Of a stretch of DNA of 64,000 nucleotides, positions 7,580 to 16,854 are shown in pieces. Position 1 is the stretch's first letter, and each line of letters starts with the position of its first letter. Made by a program: the position numbers and the translations under genes. The DNA is from JAOAPY01 sp038237475 (GTDB lineage Bacteria; Acidobacteriota; Blastocatellia; Pyrinomonadales; Pyrinomonadaceae). Location of the stretch: assembly GCA_038237475.1 (NCBI GenBank), contig JBBRYS010000011.1:114784-178783 (forward strand), given 5' to 3'. The notes beneath the pieces were generated by a model that had not been told where the DNA came from, did no database searches, and saw only the letters and a program-made list of their open reading frames with translations.

Positions 7580-9418
7580 CTAGAAGTCTGCTCCTCCTGG
7601 AGCAACAGCCACTGGTGCTTCCGGTTCAGGAGTGAAATCCTCTCCGGGATTAATGAATTGATTGCGCTCGAACTTGTATTGGCGATCGTACAGCACTTTA
7701 TAGCGTCCCGCGGCGGCCAGTAATTCTTCGTGCGTGCCTCGCTCGACGATCTCGCCACCTTCCAAAACCAGAATCTGATCGGCGGCGCGAATCGTCGACA
7801 GCCGGTGGGCAATTACAAAAGTGGTGCGACCACGTCGCAGGGACTGGAGTCCATCCTGGATCAAAGCTTCGCTTTCGCTGTCAAGGCTTGAGGTGGCTTC
7901 ATCGAGGATCAGGATCCGGGGCTCGGCCAAAATTGCGCGCGCAATTGCCACGCGCTGTCGTTGCCCGCCGGATAATTTTACGCCGCGCTCGCCGACGATG
8001 GTGTCATAGCCATCCTTAAAACCGTTGATGAATTCTTCGCAATGCGCGACGCGACTGGCCTCGATGATTTCAGCCCTGGTCGCGCGCGGGTGAGCAAAGC
8101 TAATGTTATCAGCGATGGTGCCGTCAAAGAGAAAATTCTCTTGCAGCACCACTCCCAGTTGCGTGCGGTAGTCTTTCAGGCGGAGGGTTTGCAGATCGCT
8201 GCCGTCGACGATGATGCGGCCGGCAAGCGGTCGATTGAATGCCATCACCAGGCTAATAAGGGTGCTCTTTCCTGATCCGCTGGATCCCACCAGCGCCGTG
8301 GTCGAGCCGGCCGGGGCATGGAAGGAGACATGCTTTAGTACCGGCACGTTCTCATCGTATTCAAAACTCACATCATCGAAAGCAATCTCGCCCTCGATCG
8401 CTTTGACTGCTACGCGCTCGGATTCATTGGCATCTTCGGTTGTCATCCGCTTGATCTCGCGAATGCGATCGAGTCCGGCAAAGGCTTCGGTGATTTGGGT
8501 GCCTATCGCAGCGATTTCAATGAGGGGCGCTGCCACCATCAAAGTGACGATGATGTACATGAGAAAGTCACCCAGAGTCATTCGTCCTGCCAGAAGCGAG
8601 TTTCCCCCCACCAGAATTAGAATCACGCCGATTCCACCTACAATGACAGTGGAAAAAGCCGTTACCCCTGAAACCGCTGTCATGGAACGTGCGATATTAC
8701 GGAATAGCTTGTGAGCGCCTCTCGCAAAGACCAGGGATTCTCGTTTCTCCGCCGCGTACGCTTTTACTATGCGAATGCCACCCAGTGTCTCGCCCAGACG
8801 GCCCGTCAATTCCGCGTTAATCTTGCCGCGCTCGCGAAAGAGAGGCCGCAAGCGTGCGAACGCGATCGCCATGCATCCCCCAAAAATCAGCAGCGCCAGC
8901 AGTGTCACCGAGGTAAGCTGCCAGTTAAGATAGAACAGCACGACAAGACCGATGACGGTAGTGAACCCACCTCCCACCAGCTGCACGACGCCGGTACCTA
9001 CGAGGTTTCGAATACCTTCCGCATCGGTCATGATGCGAGAAATCAACACACCTGTTTGCGTCGAATCAAAATATCGCACCGGCAGGCGGGCGACATGGTC
9101 CTGAACGTCCTTGCGCATTTCAGTGATGGCCCGCTGAGCGGCCACGCCAAGTACCTGGGAAAGTGTAAAAGAGCTGACCGCCTGAATAACTGTGGCTCCA
9201 CCGGCCGCCAATGCCAGCGGCAACAGCAGTTCACTGCGCTGCTTCATGATGACGCCGTCGATTAAATACTTAAGGCTCCACGGCATGACCATCCCGATCA
9301 AGCGGTTGAGGATCATTAATGCCATGCCCAACGAGAGGCGCAGTCTGTGCTCCCATATCAATTCGCGCGCATCGTGCCAGGCAGTAGAGAGGGAGACCCG
9401 GGTTTTCTTCTCGGCCAT
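7580..9418 (-). CDS. ABC exporter, fused permease and ATPase (MsbA/BmrA type)
   Basis: 612 residues from the ATG at 9418; an in-frame extension to 9592 has no family-like sequence. The N-terminal half is a six-helix ABC transmembrane domain starting SLGMALMILNRLIGM. The C-terminal ATPase has Walker A GSSGSGKST, Q-loop VLQENFLFDGT, signature LSGGQRQR, Walker B ILILDEATSSLD and H-loop IAHRLSTI. One full chain is a half-transporter that homodimerises in the inner membrane and exports lipids, drugs or peptides. The cargo cannot be read from sequence. The short C-terminal tail after the ATPase is Pro/Ala-rich. Confidence 0.93.
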   Translation of the reverse strand: MAEKKTRVSLSTAWHDARELIWEHRLRLSLGMALMILNRLIGMVMPWSLKYLIDGVIMKQRSELLLPLALAAGGATVIQAVSSFTLSQVLGVAAQRAITEMRKDVQDHVARLPVRYFDSTQTGVLISRIMTDAEGIRNLVGTGVVQLVGGGFTTVIGLVVLFYLNWQLTSVTLLALLIFGGCMAIAFARLRPLFRERGKINAELTGRLGETLGGIRIVKAYAAEKRESLVFARGAHKLFRNIARSMTAVSGVTAFSTVIVGGIGVILILVGGNSLLAGRMTLGDFLMYIIVTLMVAAPLIEIAAIGTQITEAFAGLDRIREIKRMTTEDANESERVAVKAIEGEIAFDDVSFEYDENVPVLKHVSFHAPAGSTTALVGSSGSGKSTLISLVMAFNRPLAGRIIVDGSDLQTLRLKDYRTQLGVVLQENFLFDGTIADNISFAHPRATRAEIIEASRVAHCEEFINGFKDGYDTIVGERGVKLSGGQRQRVAIARAILAEPRILILDEATSSLDSESEALIQDGLQSLRRGRTTFVIAHRLSTIRAADQILVLEGGEIVERGTHEELLAAAGRYKVLYDRQYKFERNQFINPGEDFTPEPEAPVAVAPGGADF

Positions 9419-9595
9419 GACGCGGATGGTAACGTTAATTTGCAGGAACAAGAAACCCAATTGGTCCGGGAGACGTCGAGTTGGACTTTCTCTTAAGTGC
9501 CGACGGCAAGTTAAGAAAACGCTAGTGTGCAAATCACAATCAAAAAAGAAACTCCTTTTCAACACGTATCGAGCGAAGTTGTTACAATCCAAACT

Positions 9596-9988
9596 ATGAG
9601 CAACGGGAAACGCGGCTTTGCCGTTAAGCGGACGGCGACTGGACTGGGACTGTTTACGCTGCAGTCAATTCGGGAAGGAAGGCGAATCATCGAGTATACG
9701 GGACGGCTGATCACTGGGCCCGAAGCGGATCATCTTGGCGGCAGGTATTTGTTTGGCCTCTCCGCTGGCCTGACCATTGATGGCAGTGCGCGCGCCAATA
9801 TGGCTCGCTACATTAATCACTCATGCGATCCCAACTCAGAAGCTTTGTATTGCGGCCGCCTCATATGGATCTATGCCAAGCGAGATCTCGACGCCGGAAT
9901 GGCTGTAACGCTCGACTATGGCGAGGAATACTTTGACACTTTCATTAAGCCGCGGGGCTGTCGTTGTGAAGGGTGCGTCGCTGCCTGA
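9596..9988 (+). CDS. SET-domain lysine methyltransferase-like protein
   Basis: 130 residues from the ATG at 9596. Recognisable SET-domain elements are the start GFAVKRTATGLGLFTLQSIREG, EYTGRLI, the cofactor-binding NHSCDPN (residues 74-80), LDYGEEY with the catalytic-type Tyr near 108, and a C-terminal CRCEGC (122-127) that resembles the post-SET zinc-binding Cys cluster. It is a minimal SET domain with nothing added. Bacterial SET proteins methylate proteins such as ribosomal or histone-like substrates; the target here is unknown. It is divergent from the ABC exporter. Confidence 0.9.
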   Translation: MSNGKRGFAVKRTATGLGLFTLQSIREGRRIIEYTGRLITGPEADHLGGRYLFGLSAGLTIDGSARANMARYINHSCDPNSEALYCGRLIWIYAKRDLDAGMAVTLDYGEEYFDTFIKPRGCRCEGCVAA

Positions 9989-10048
9989 CGAATACGCAGA
10001 GGAGGTGACCTTCTGCATTGCGGGGTGGTTCTGGGCTATAATTCGGGC

Positions 10049-10201
10049 ATGAACAAACGAGCAAAAAAGCGGATCAAAGAAACGATTGAAAAAGAGAACC
10101 TGGAACGGGCCAAGCTTACTAAAGAGCAACTTCCTCCCGCTTCAAAGGGCTACCAGGATCCGCGCGGCTACACTCCGAAGCCGAACAAGAAACGCGGCTA
10201 G
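10049..10201 (+). CDS. Small highly basic hypothetical protein (50 aa)
   Basis: ATG at 10049 to TAG at 10201 encodes 50 residues, starting MNKRAKKRIKETIEKEN and ending KPNKKRG. The first half is a charged helix rich in Lys/Arg/Glu, and the second half is Pro/Gly/Tyr-rich (KGYQDPRGYTPKP). I see no strong ribosome-binding site. The upstream TATAAT-like 'ctataattcgg' at about 10036 could be a -10 element. Function is unknown; composition suggests nucleic-acid or ribosome contact. It lies between the SET gene and the M48 protease. Confidence 0.55.
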   Translation: MNKRAKKRIKETIEKENLERAKLTKEQLPPASKGYQDPRGYTPKPNKKRG

Positions 10202-10262
10202 TGTGGATTGCGCCGGTGCTTTTGGTTGACTCAGCTCGCTATCCCTTTTATGGAGATAAGCA

Positions 10263-11600
10263 TTGAGGCTCGTTTCGGTCCTGCTTGCGCTCGCCGCATC
10301 AATCATCGTTCTAGTGGGAGTGGCGGTCCCGCCGAATACGAAAGTCGCGGCTGAAGCTGACCCCCAGCGTCAGATAAGCGAAGGATCCCCGCGGCCGCGC
10401 GAAACGATTACCAGCTACACGTTAACTCCTGAGCGGGCCCGTAAGGCCCACCAACTCCATCTTATTTATTTTTGGTTTTCGCTGTTAGGATTCGGTTACG
10501 GCTTGCTTGTTCTGTGGGCGTTGTTGCGCGCCGGAATCGGGTCGAGCTTTCGCACGCTCGCTGAAAGAATTTCCGCCAGACGACTGGTCCAGGTCGTTGT
10601 CTTTACTCCCTTACTATTCCTAGCTCTTGACCTTTGCACTCTGCCCCTCGCACTCTTTCGTCATTGGCTTGGTGTTCGCTATGGCCTTTCGATTTCCAGT
10701 TGGTCGACCTGGCTCTGGGACTGGACCAAAGCGGAACTGGTGACGATTGTTGGTGCTACGATCCTGATCTGGATTCTCTATTCCATCATCCGCAGGAACC
10801 CGCGGCGCTGGTGGTTGTGGTTCTGGGCAGCCGTTCTTCCGCTCGGGGTGATATTGGTTCTTCTAACCCCCCTCATCCTCGATCCACTTTTTCACAAGTT
10901 CGAACCACTGGCAGGGAAAGATCCGGCGCTGACGGCGGAGTTGCAGAAGATGATCCAACGAGCCGGTCAGGACATACCTCCTGAGAGAATGTTCTGGATG
11001 GGAGCCGGGGAGAAAACGACCGCGCTGAACGCGTACGTAACCGGGTTGGGTCCGTCAAAACGTATCGTCGTCTGGGACACAACTATTACGAAGATGCCAA
11101 CCGCCGAGATTGTTTTTGTGACTGCGCATGAGATGGGTCATTACGTCCTGCAGCACATTCCGAAGGGACTGGCGACCGCAGCCCTGATTATGCTGCTGGG
11201 GTTCTATCTTGAGGCGCAGCTTGTCGGCAGGATTCTCTCCCGTTGGGGTCCGGTCTGGGGCATACGTGGAGTGGATGATCTCGCGTCTTTCCCGGTGCTG
11301 CTGTTTGTTTTCTCCCTTCTTGCCTTTCTTGGAAACCCAATCGGCGGAGCTATCAGCCGCTACTATGAGCACCAGGCCGATCAATACGCTATCGAAGTTA
11401 CGCACGGGCTCTCAAAAGAACCCGCCCATGACTGTGCTCAGGCTTTTCAGATACTGGGTGATATTGGTCTCTCTGATCCCGACCCGCTGCCGCTGGATGT
11501 TTTTTTGTTTTACGATCACCCACCGATTAGAGAACGAATCGAATTTTGTTTTTCCTATGATCCCTGGTCAAAGGGCCAGCTGGGTGAGTTTGTGAAATGA
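10263..11600 (+). CDS. M48-family membrane metalloprotease (Ste24/CAAX type)
   Basis: 445 residues with a TTG start at 10263; GGAGATAAG lies just upstream, which supports this choice. Several hydrophobic helices occupy the first 200 residues. The zinc motif HEMGH is at about residue 288, and the third ligand lies in YYEHQADQYAIE near residue 368, so the catalytic site is intact. Ste24-like enzymes cleave membrane or prenylated substrates; in bacteria they take part in membrane-protein quality control. The N-terminal region also carries a signal-like hydrophobic stretch (LLALAASIIVLVGVAV). Confidence 0.92.
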   Translation: MRLVSVLLALAASIIVLVGVAVPPNTKVAAEADPQRQISEGSPRPRETITSYTLTPERARKAHQLHLIYFWFSLLGFGYGLLVLWALLRAGIGSSFRTLAERISARRLVQVVVFTPLLFLALDLCTLPLALFRHWLGVRYGLSISSWSTWLWDWTKAELVTIVGATILIWILYSIIRRNPRRWWLWFWAAVLPLGVILVLLTPLILDPLFHKFEPLAGKDPALTAELQKMIQRAGQDIPPERMFWMGAGEKTTALNAYVTGLGPSKRIVVWDTTITKMPTAEIVFVTAHEMGHYVLQHIPKGLATAALIMLLGFYLEAQLVGRILSRWGPVWGIRGVDDLASFPVLLFVFSLLAFLGNPIGGAISRYYEHQADQYAIEVTHGLSKEPAHDCAQAFQILGDIGLSDPDPLPLDVFLFYDHPPIRERIEFCFSYDPWSKGQLGEFVK

Positions 11601-11845
11601 TCGGACGACTTGAAACAACGCAATTTGCAGAGACAGAAGGACTATTTGCTTCGTCGTAGCTCGAATTTCAGCCAGTCCCCCATGAAGGGCTGTTTGTCTA
11701 CCTGGCCTTGATTGGCCGGGTCTGGTTCGGATTGAATCAAGGCCCGAGTCGCCGCAGGCCCTTTCCTAATTGCTCTGATCTGCGTAAGCTGAGACTGGAG
11801 AAAGCGAAAGGTTTTTTGGCGACGGTTCTACAGGAGGTAAGAGTG

Positions 11846-12097
11846 ATGGCTTGGGATGGAGATGCTTTAGCCGGCCAGATGGAAGAAGTCTTCGAACGGC
11901 AACAGGCTGCCGCGGATGCGCGGGCAAACAAATACACTTCGACAGCAGCAGAACGGGCGCGCAGCGGTGAGTTCGAATCACTGAGGCTTTCTCGTTCGCG
12001 ATTGATGGACCAGTTGAGCCGCGCGACTAATCCTGCGCATCGCACAATGCTCGAGCGGGCTTTAAAGTCTATTAACGACGAGATGGGCGAAGCATAG
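11846..12097 (+). CDS. Small charged helical protein, unknown function
   Basis: 83 residues from the ATG at 11846. AGGAGG eight bases upstream decides this start over the longer frame from 11708. The sequence is alpha-helical and charged (MEEVFERQQAAADARANKY, LSRSRLMDQLSRATN, LERALKSINDEMGE). No family was recognised. It is a single gene, followed convergently by the HI0933-like flavoprotein. Confidence 0.65.
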   Translation: MAWDGDALAGQMEEVFERQQAAADARANKYTSTAAERARSGEFESLRLSRSRLMDQLSRATNPAHRTMLERALKSINDEMGEA

Positions 12098-12124
12098 CTG
12101 CGCTCTCAAAGCAGGTCTGAAGCC

Positions 12125-13303
12125 TTAGGCCGCCTGCCCAGCGGCATAGGCGGAAGCCCAGGCCCATTGAAAGTTATAACCGCCGAGCTGACCTGTAACA
12201 TCCACGACTTCACCGATGAAATAGAGCCCCGGCACTCGCCGGGCCTCCATTGTTTGCGAAGAGAGTTCTGAAGTTGCGACCCCACCGGCAGTTACCTCGG
12301 CCTTTTTGAATCCCTCAGTACTGACGGGTACCAGCTTGAACTCGTGAAGATAACGCTCAACCTCTGCCAACTCCTTCAGGTTAAATTGCTTTAGAGGTTT
12401 TGATGGCACGTATAAATCGCACCACGCATGAGCGAAACGTCGCGGCAGAAATTGCGCCAGCAGATTAGCGAGTTCGATGCCGGAATGCTGGTTCGCTACC
12501 AGCCGGTCGAAAATTTCCTGTTCGGGCAGCAGATCAATCTCAATAGCCTCGCCATCTTTCCAGTATAAAGAGATCTGCAGCACCGCCGGACCGCTGAGTC
12601 CGCGATGCGTGATCAGAATGTTCTCGCGGAATGCTGTCCGCCCGCACGATACCAGCGCGTCCAAAGAGATACCGCTGATGGGAGTTAATCTTTCCCGGAC
12701 GGCGGCGGACAGGGTGAATGGAACCAGCGCTGGTGTCGCCGCTTCGATCTGTAGCCCAAACTGTCGCGCTACTCGATAACCAAAGTCTGTTGCTCCCAGC
12801 GGAGCGATCGACAAGCCGCCAGTCGCGATCACCAGCGACGCAGCAACGAGAGAACCTTGATTGGTGTTGACCGTGAAGCCAGCTGCGGAGCCCACGTCCT
12901 GGACCCGGCAGTCGCAGCGAATCTCAACGCCAACCTCAGCACACTCGCTTAACAACATGTCGATAATTTGCTGCGAACTGTCGCGGCAGAACAGCTGGCC
13001 CAGTTTTTTTTCGTAGTAAGCGATGTGGTGCTTTTCAACCAGGGCGATGAAATCTTCCGGTGTGAAGCGTGCGAGAGCCGACTTGCAAAAATGCGGATTC
13101 GCGGAAACGAAATTCTCGGCGGCTGTTGTTAAGTTCGTGAAGTTGCAGCGCCCGCCACCAGAGATGCCTATCTTTTTTCCGACGCGTGCCTGATGTTCGA
13201 GCACGATGACCCGGCGACCACGCTTGCCGGCTTCGATCGCACAAAAGAGTCCCGCCGCTCCTCCTCCGATAACAATGACATCGTAGTGTTGTGTGGACAT
13301 CAT
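12125..13303 (-). CDS. HI0933-like NAD(P)/FAD-dependent oxidoreductase (YhiN family)
   Basis: 392 residues. The N-terminal FAD Rossmann motif VIVIGGGAAGLFCAIEAGKRG is followed by GKKIGISGGGRCNFTN, which is diagnostic of the HI0933/YhiN family. The C-terminal FAD segment PGLYFIGEVVDVTGQLGGYNFQWAWASA is complete. Family members bind FAD; the physiological reaction is not established. Two adjacent ATG codons (13303 and 13300) are possible starts. Confidence 0.92.
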   Translation of the reverse strand: MMSTQHYDVIVIGGGAAGLFCAIEAGKRGRRVIVLEHQARVGKKIGISGGGRCNFTNLTTAAENFVSANPHFCKSALARFTPEDFIALVEKHHIAYYEKKLGQLFCRDSSQQIIDMLLSECAEVGVEIRCDCRVQDVGSAAGFTVNTNQGSLVAASLVIATGGLSIAPLGATDFGYRVARQFGLQIEAATPALVPFTLSAAVRERLTPISGISLDALVSCGRTAFRENILITHRGLSGPAVLQISLYWKDGEAIEIDLLPEQEIFDRLVANQHSGIELANLLAQFLPRRFAHAWCDLYVPSKPLKQFNLKELAEVERYLHEFKLVPVSTEGFKKAEVTAGGVATSELSSQTMEARRVPGLYFIGEVVDVTGQLGGYNFQWAWASAYAAGQAA

Positions 13304-13645
13304 GGAAAGCGAGCATGATAGCCCGTGAAGGAAGAAACCGCAGCTTGCTGGGAGAGAAAACCTGCGGAGGATAACAATTAAGACAGTGCGATGCAGAGAG
13401 ATTAATCAGGCGCAAACAGGGGGCCTGAATAGTCAGGGTTGAGCGCAAGGAACTTTACTGGCGTGCGCGGCTAATCTTTGTTGGTCAGCGGTAGGATGGT
13501 GGATTCGCCTTCTTACCCGGACACGTGTTCGCGATCAACGATCATTCGCACTCAACGCGTTCAAATCCTGGCGTGGATTGACTTATTACAGGACACATTC
13601 ACAGAGTCAGGTAACTAATTGCTTAATAAAAAGCGAATGAGTTGC
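13304..13645. other. Intergenic region with no recognised gene
   Basis: About 340 bp between the HI0933-like start and the sigma-54-type promoter. No convincing coding frame or RNA gene was seen. It could carry the promoter of the flavoprotein gene and upstream activator sites for the sigma-54 promoter to its right. Confidence 0.5.
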
Positions 13646-13661
13646 TGGCACAGGCCTTGCC
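13646..13661 (+). promoter_or_regulatory. Sigma-54 (RpoN)-type promoter
   Basis: TGGCAC at 13646-13651 and TTGCC at 13657-13661, with GG and GC exactly ten bases apart, match the -24/-12 consensus (TGGCAC-N5-TTGC). The expected start is near 13672, about 47 bp before the ATG of the small membrane protein. Use of this promoter would need RpoN plus an enhancer-binding activator, neither of which is in the window. Confidence 0.72.
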
Positions 13662-13718
13662 AATACCTCTTCAACTGCTCGGTATTTCAGACAACTTAAG
13701 ATTGGAGGACTTCGAAAT

Positions 13719-13865
13719 ATGTTATGGACGATTCTCGTGATTCTGCTGGTACTCTGGCTGTTAGGCTTGATTGGACACATCGGTGGTGGATTAATCCATC
13801 TACTGTTGGTTGTGGCGGCGATTGTGCTGGTCATCAACCTGGTTAGTGGCCGTCGCACGGTCTAA
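13719..13865 (+). CDS. lmo0937-family small membrane protein (48 aa)
   Basis: ATG at 13719 to TAA at 13865 encodes 48 residues, MLWTILVILLVLWLLGLIG then HIGGGLIHLLLVV. It has two transmembrane helices separated by a Gly-rich turn and a short basic tail (SGRRTV). This is the pattern of the lmo0937/DUF5670 small membrane proteins, whose function is unknown but which often accompany stress genes. GGAGG lies about 11 bases upstream. A sigma-54-type promoter precedes it and a hairpin follows it. Confidence 0.85.
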   Translation: MLWTILVILLVLWLLGLIGHIGGGLIHLLLVVAAIVLVINLVSGRRTV

Positions 13866-13957
13866 ACAGTTCCAGGACTATAAACTTCAATGACATTGAG
13901 GGACGGACGGATGTTCGACCTCTTAACGGGCCCCGGTGGAAACACTGGAGCGTCCAT

Positions 13958-13995
13958 AGCAAGCGGCGCCCCTTCAGTAATGGAGGGGCGTTGCT
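13958..13995. terminator. Hairpin between convergent genes, probable terminator
   Basis: CGCCCCTTC (13967-13975) and GGAGGGGCG (13982-13990) form a 9-bp GC-rich stem with a 6-base loop. An outer AGCAA/TTGCT pairing extends it to 13958-13995 across a bulge. It lies between the small membrane protein (ends 13865, plus) and the sigma factor (ends 14022, minus). No clean T-run follows, so it may be a weak or bidirectional terminator. Confidence 0.5.
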
Positions 13996-14021
13996 GCTAT
14001 TAGAATAAGTGTGTGTGTGGT

Positions 14022-14639
14022 CTATCTGGATTTCTTTCTGAGGATGCCGCGCAGCTTCATGCGCGCCTTGTGCAGTTGCGATTTTGATGTACCGACCGCT
14101 ATCCCCAACGTCCGGGAAATCTCTTCGTGATCATGCCCTTCAACGTCATGCAACATGAAGACTGAGCGGTAGCCCGGCGGTAACTGACCAATCGCGCGAT
14201 CCAAACTGATCCGATCAAGTATCGGCATGCGATTAGGATCTTCAGTGCCTCGCACAATCTGGACGGGTGTCTCACCCTCTTCCGTCGTGTGTTCCAGCTT
14301 GACGCTGCGCTTTCGAAAATGCATCAGCACCTGATTTACAGTCAGACGGTGCAGCCAGGTGGTAAAAGCAGAGTCTCCACGAAAGCTGCCGATCTTGCGA
14401 AAGATTTGAATGAACGCTTCCTGAGTTAGATCTTCGGCTTCGGTCACGTTCTTGGTCATTCGCAGACACAGAGAGTAAACGCGTCGATTGTGACGGCGGT
14501 ATAACTCTTCAAAGGCCTTAACGTCGCCTTGAGCGGCTGCGCGCGCCAAAGTTTGATCGGGTAGCGCCACCGGCTCGACCTTAACCGCAGGCTGAACGCT
14601 CTGACTTGGCCAAAGGGGATAGGTGTCAGTGTTTGTCAT
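14022..14639 (-). CDS. ECF-type RNA polymerase sigma factor
   Basis: 205 residues. Region 2 (about residues 45-110) is clear: YRRHNRRVYSLCLRMTKN, then EDLTQEAFIQIFRKI and AFTTWLHRLTVNQVL. Region 4 (about 145-200) has LPPGYRSVFMLHDVEG and EEISRTLGIAVGTSKSQLHKAR. These match SigE/SigW-like ECF factors. No adjacent anti-sigma factor was found, so the control partner is elsewhere or absent. Confidence 0.93.
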   Translation of the reverse strand: MTNTDTYPLWPSQSVQPAVKVEPVALPDQTLARAAAQGDVKAFEELYRRHNRRVYSLCLRMTKNVTEAEDLTQEAFIQIFRKIGSFRGDSAFTTWLHRLTVNQVLMHFRKRSVKLEHTTEEGETPVQIVRGTEDPNRMPILDRISLDRAIGQLPPGYRSVFMLHDVEGHDHEEISRTLGIAVGTSKSQLHKARMKLRGILRKKSR

Positions 14640-15135
14640 ACCATGGGTTTAGCAATTTGAGGGCCACTATTTAGCGCCGAAAATCGACGGCAAAATCACA
14701 TTGTTTCGTTAGATTTCTGGGGATTTCAACCAAAGGGGGTTTCATTAACCCAAAGCGGGTGCGACAGAATTTTCGCGCACAGATAATGCAGCTAGCCTGC
14801 GGCGAGTGATTGGTCAGGTAGTCTCCTGAGAGCGCGAGAGGATTTTCAGCTCGCATGAAGCTCTATTGTTTGACCGGAAGCTTTCGGCCGCGAGGGCCGT
14901 CTCACCACTCGGATGTACCCTGCCAAACCAGCGCGTCATTCATCGGAGTGGTCACGCTATGGCGTGGTCCTATTAATTGCTAAAAGCCAGACATCCTGGC
15001 GCTCGAGTTGCGAAGCGACGAGAGTAGCAGCTTGCTTGGGCTTCAGTGGCAGGTACTTTTGTTGATGAAAAGATTCTGCCCTACACTCTGAGTTCTGTGT
15101 CGCTTTTGTAAAAGCTTGGTGAGGTAGACTTCAAA
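14640..15135. other. Divergent intergenic region, no gene recognised
   Basis: About 500 bp between the sigma-factor start and the chromate transporter start. Short open frames here have no family resemblance and lack ribosome sites. It presumably holds both promoters, but no confident box was identified. Confidence 0.5.
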
Positions 15136-16599
15136 GTGAGCCCGACGACAAGGAGAACCGGGAGGATTGCGGCGAGAGCTCGCAACATGCGAACACGTGT
15201 GCGCCAGGGCCGGCAGAATCTGGCGCGCATCTCGCGTACCGCCACTCTGGGAGGTCTCTTCTTATCATTCCTCAAAATAGGTACGGTTGGTTTTGGCGGC
15301 GGTCTGGCTGTGCTGGCGCAAATTCGAACCTTGACAGTGTTCAAACGTGGCTGGCTCACTGACAGTGAATTTGCCGAGGCCTTCGCGCTCGCACAAAGCT
15401 TGCCGGGAACCAGCGCCGGCAACACTGCGACTTATATTGGTTTGAAGTTAAGAGGTTGGCGCGGCGCAGCAGTCGCGATGGCGGGTTTTATTCTACCCTC
15501 GATGCTGATGATGATCTTGTTGGCGATCCTCTACCGCCACCTGCGATATCTTCCCGATACCGATCGCCTTTTCCATGGGCTTAATGCTGCGGTGGTTGCA
15601 CTGGTGGCCATCACGGCCTGGCGCATTGGTCGTAACACACTGAACAAGAACTGGCAGTGGGTCATCGGGGGGTTGTCCTTCCTGATTGTCGCTTTGTTCG
15701 GTGCGACTGTGATTGAGGTCGTGCTGGCAGCCGGAGTCGCAGGGATCTTTATTGACTCATTCGCGGAAAAGCAACTCCAGAAGTTAAACCGTTATCGCGG
15801 CTTCACCTCTCGCAGGCGACGGCGTATTGCCTCACGACTGGCCCGAGCTCGGCGGAAACGGATCGTCCCAAATGTGTTCGTGGGTGGCTATCTAATGCGT
15901 GCAATCGCAGACGATCTGGTGGAGAAGGCCGCGTTGGCTGAAAAGGAAGCGGATCAAAAAAAAACGAAAACCGAAACACCTGACGATGATGATTCCGATA
16001 CGGTTACGCAGCAGAGGATTTTTGGAGCGCTCCCGATATTTGTCCTGCCCACAGCATTGTTACTTAAGTTAGGTTTGCTCCTGGTGCTTTCCACGCTCTT
16101 TTTGCGAATGGGTGCCATCACTTTCGGTGGTGGTTTTGTCATGATTCCTTTGATCGAATCAGAAGTGGTAGACACGCAGCACTGGCTCACACATCAGGAG
16201 TTTGTTGATGCTACCGCCCTGGGTCAGCTAACGCCGGGACCGGTTTTGATTACGGCCACCTTCATCGGGTACCGCGTGGCTGGGACTTTGGGTGCGCTCG
16301 TGGCCACGGTTAGTATTTTTCTTCCTTCTTTCCTGATGACTCTAGCGGCGGGTTCATCTCTGCGCCGCTTTCGCGACAACGAAATCGTGCAGTCGTTCCT
16401 GCGGGGTGTCGCCCCAGCAGTGGTTGGATTGCTTATGGCCGCCGCCCTGACCCTGGGACGCTCGGGTATACATTCATGGGTTGGTTTGGCGATTGCCATT
16501 GCGGCGGCTGTAGTGCTGATACGTTATAAGCCGAATGCTCTGTGGGTGATCCTCGGCGCTGGGATCGCGCGCTTTCTCGTTGGTCTGATCATGCATTGA
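15136..16599 (+). CDS. chrA: Chromate transporter ChrA-like, two-domain form
   Basis: 487 residues from a GTG at 15136. Two homologous chromate-transporter halves are visible. The first has FLKIGTVGFGGGLAVLAQI and LAQSLPGTSAGNTATYIG (about residues 48-105). The second has MGAITFGGGFVMIPLIE and LGQLTPGPVLITATFIGYR (about 320-380). A charged, Lys/Asp-rich linker separates them. Full-length ChrA exports chromate through the inner membrane. The first 40 residues form an unusually Arg-rich cytoplasmic extension, and a start further downstream is possible. Confidence 0.9.
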   Translation: MSPTTRRTGRIAARARNMRTRVRQGRQNLARISRTATLGGLFLSFLKIGTVGFGGGLAVLAQIRTLTVFKRGWLTDSEFAEAFALAQSLPGTSAGNTATYIGLKLRGWRGAAVAMAGFILPSMLMMILLAILYRHLRYLPDTDRLFHGLNAAVVALVAITAWRIGRNTLNKNWQWVIGGLSFLIVALFGATVIEVVLAAGVAGIFIDSFAEKQLQKLNRYRGFTSRRRRRIASRLARARRKRIVPNVFVGGYLMRAIADDLVEKAALAEKEADQKKTKTETPDDDDSDTVTQQRIFGALPIFVLPTALLLKLGLLLVLSTLFLRMGAITFGGGFVMIPLIESEVVDTQHWLTHQEFVDATALGQLTPGPVLITATFIGYRVAGTLGALVATVSIFLPSFLMTLAAGSSLRRFRDNEIVQSFLRGVAPAVVGLLMAAALTLGRSGIHSWVGLAIAIAAAVVLIRYKPNALWVILGAGIARFLVGLIMH

Positions 16600-16854
16600 G
16601 TCCCGGCTGCGCATTTCGCGGCTGCCGCTGCCTCACGGGAAGAACTTTGAAGTATGTGGGCCGACGCAGACACTGGCGCCGCTCGAGGCGATTGTGGATA
16701 GAGCACTCGGTTTGTATTACATCCTTTGAGCACCCACTCGAAAAAGATTGCAGACGCCTGCCTCGCTGCCTCTGGCTAGGCGCGCCGGCATCGATGACTT
16801 GCCAGCCTGCAGGCCCTCCTGGAGCTTGCCACGCTGGTTCAGGGGCGGTTCGAT

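Noticed and set aside
14671..14856. 61-aa minus-strand open frame upstream of the sigma factor
   Set aside because: Cys-rich non-family sequence without a start context, in what must be promoter DNA.
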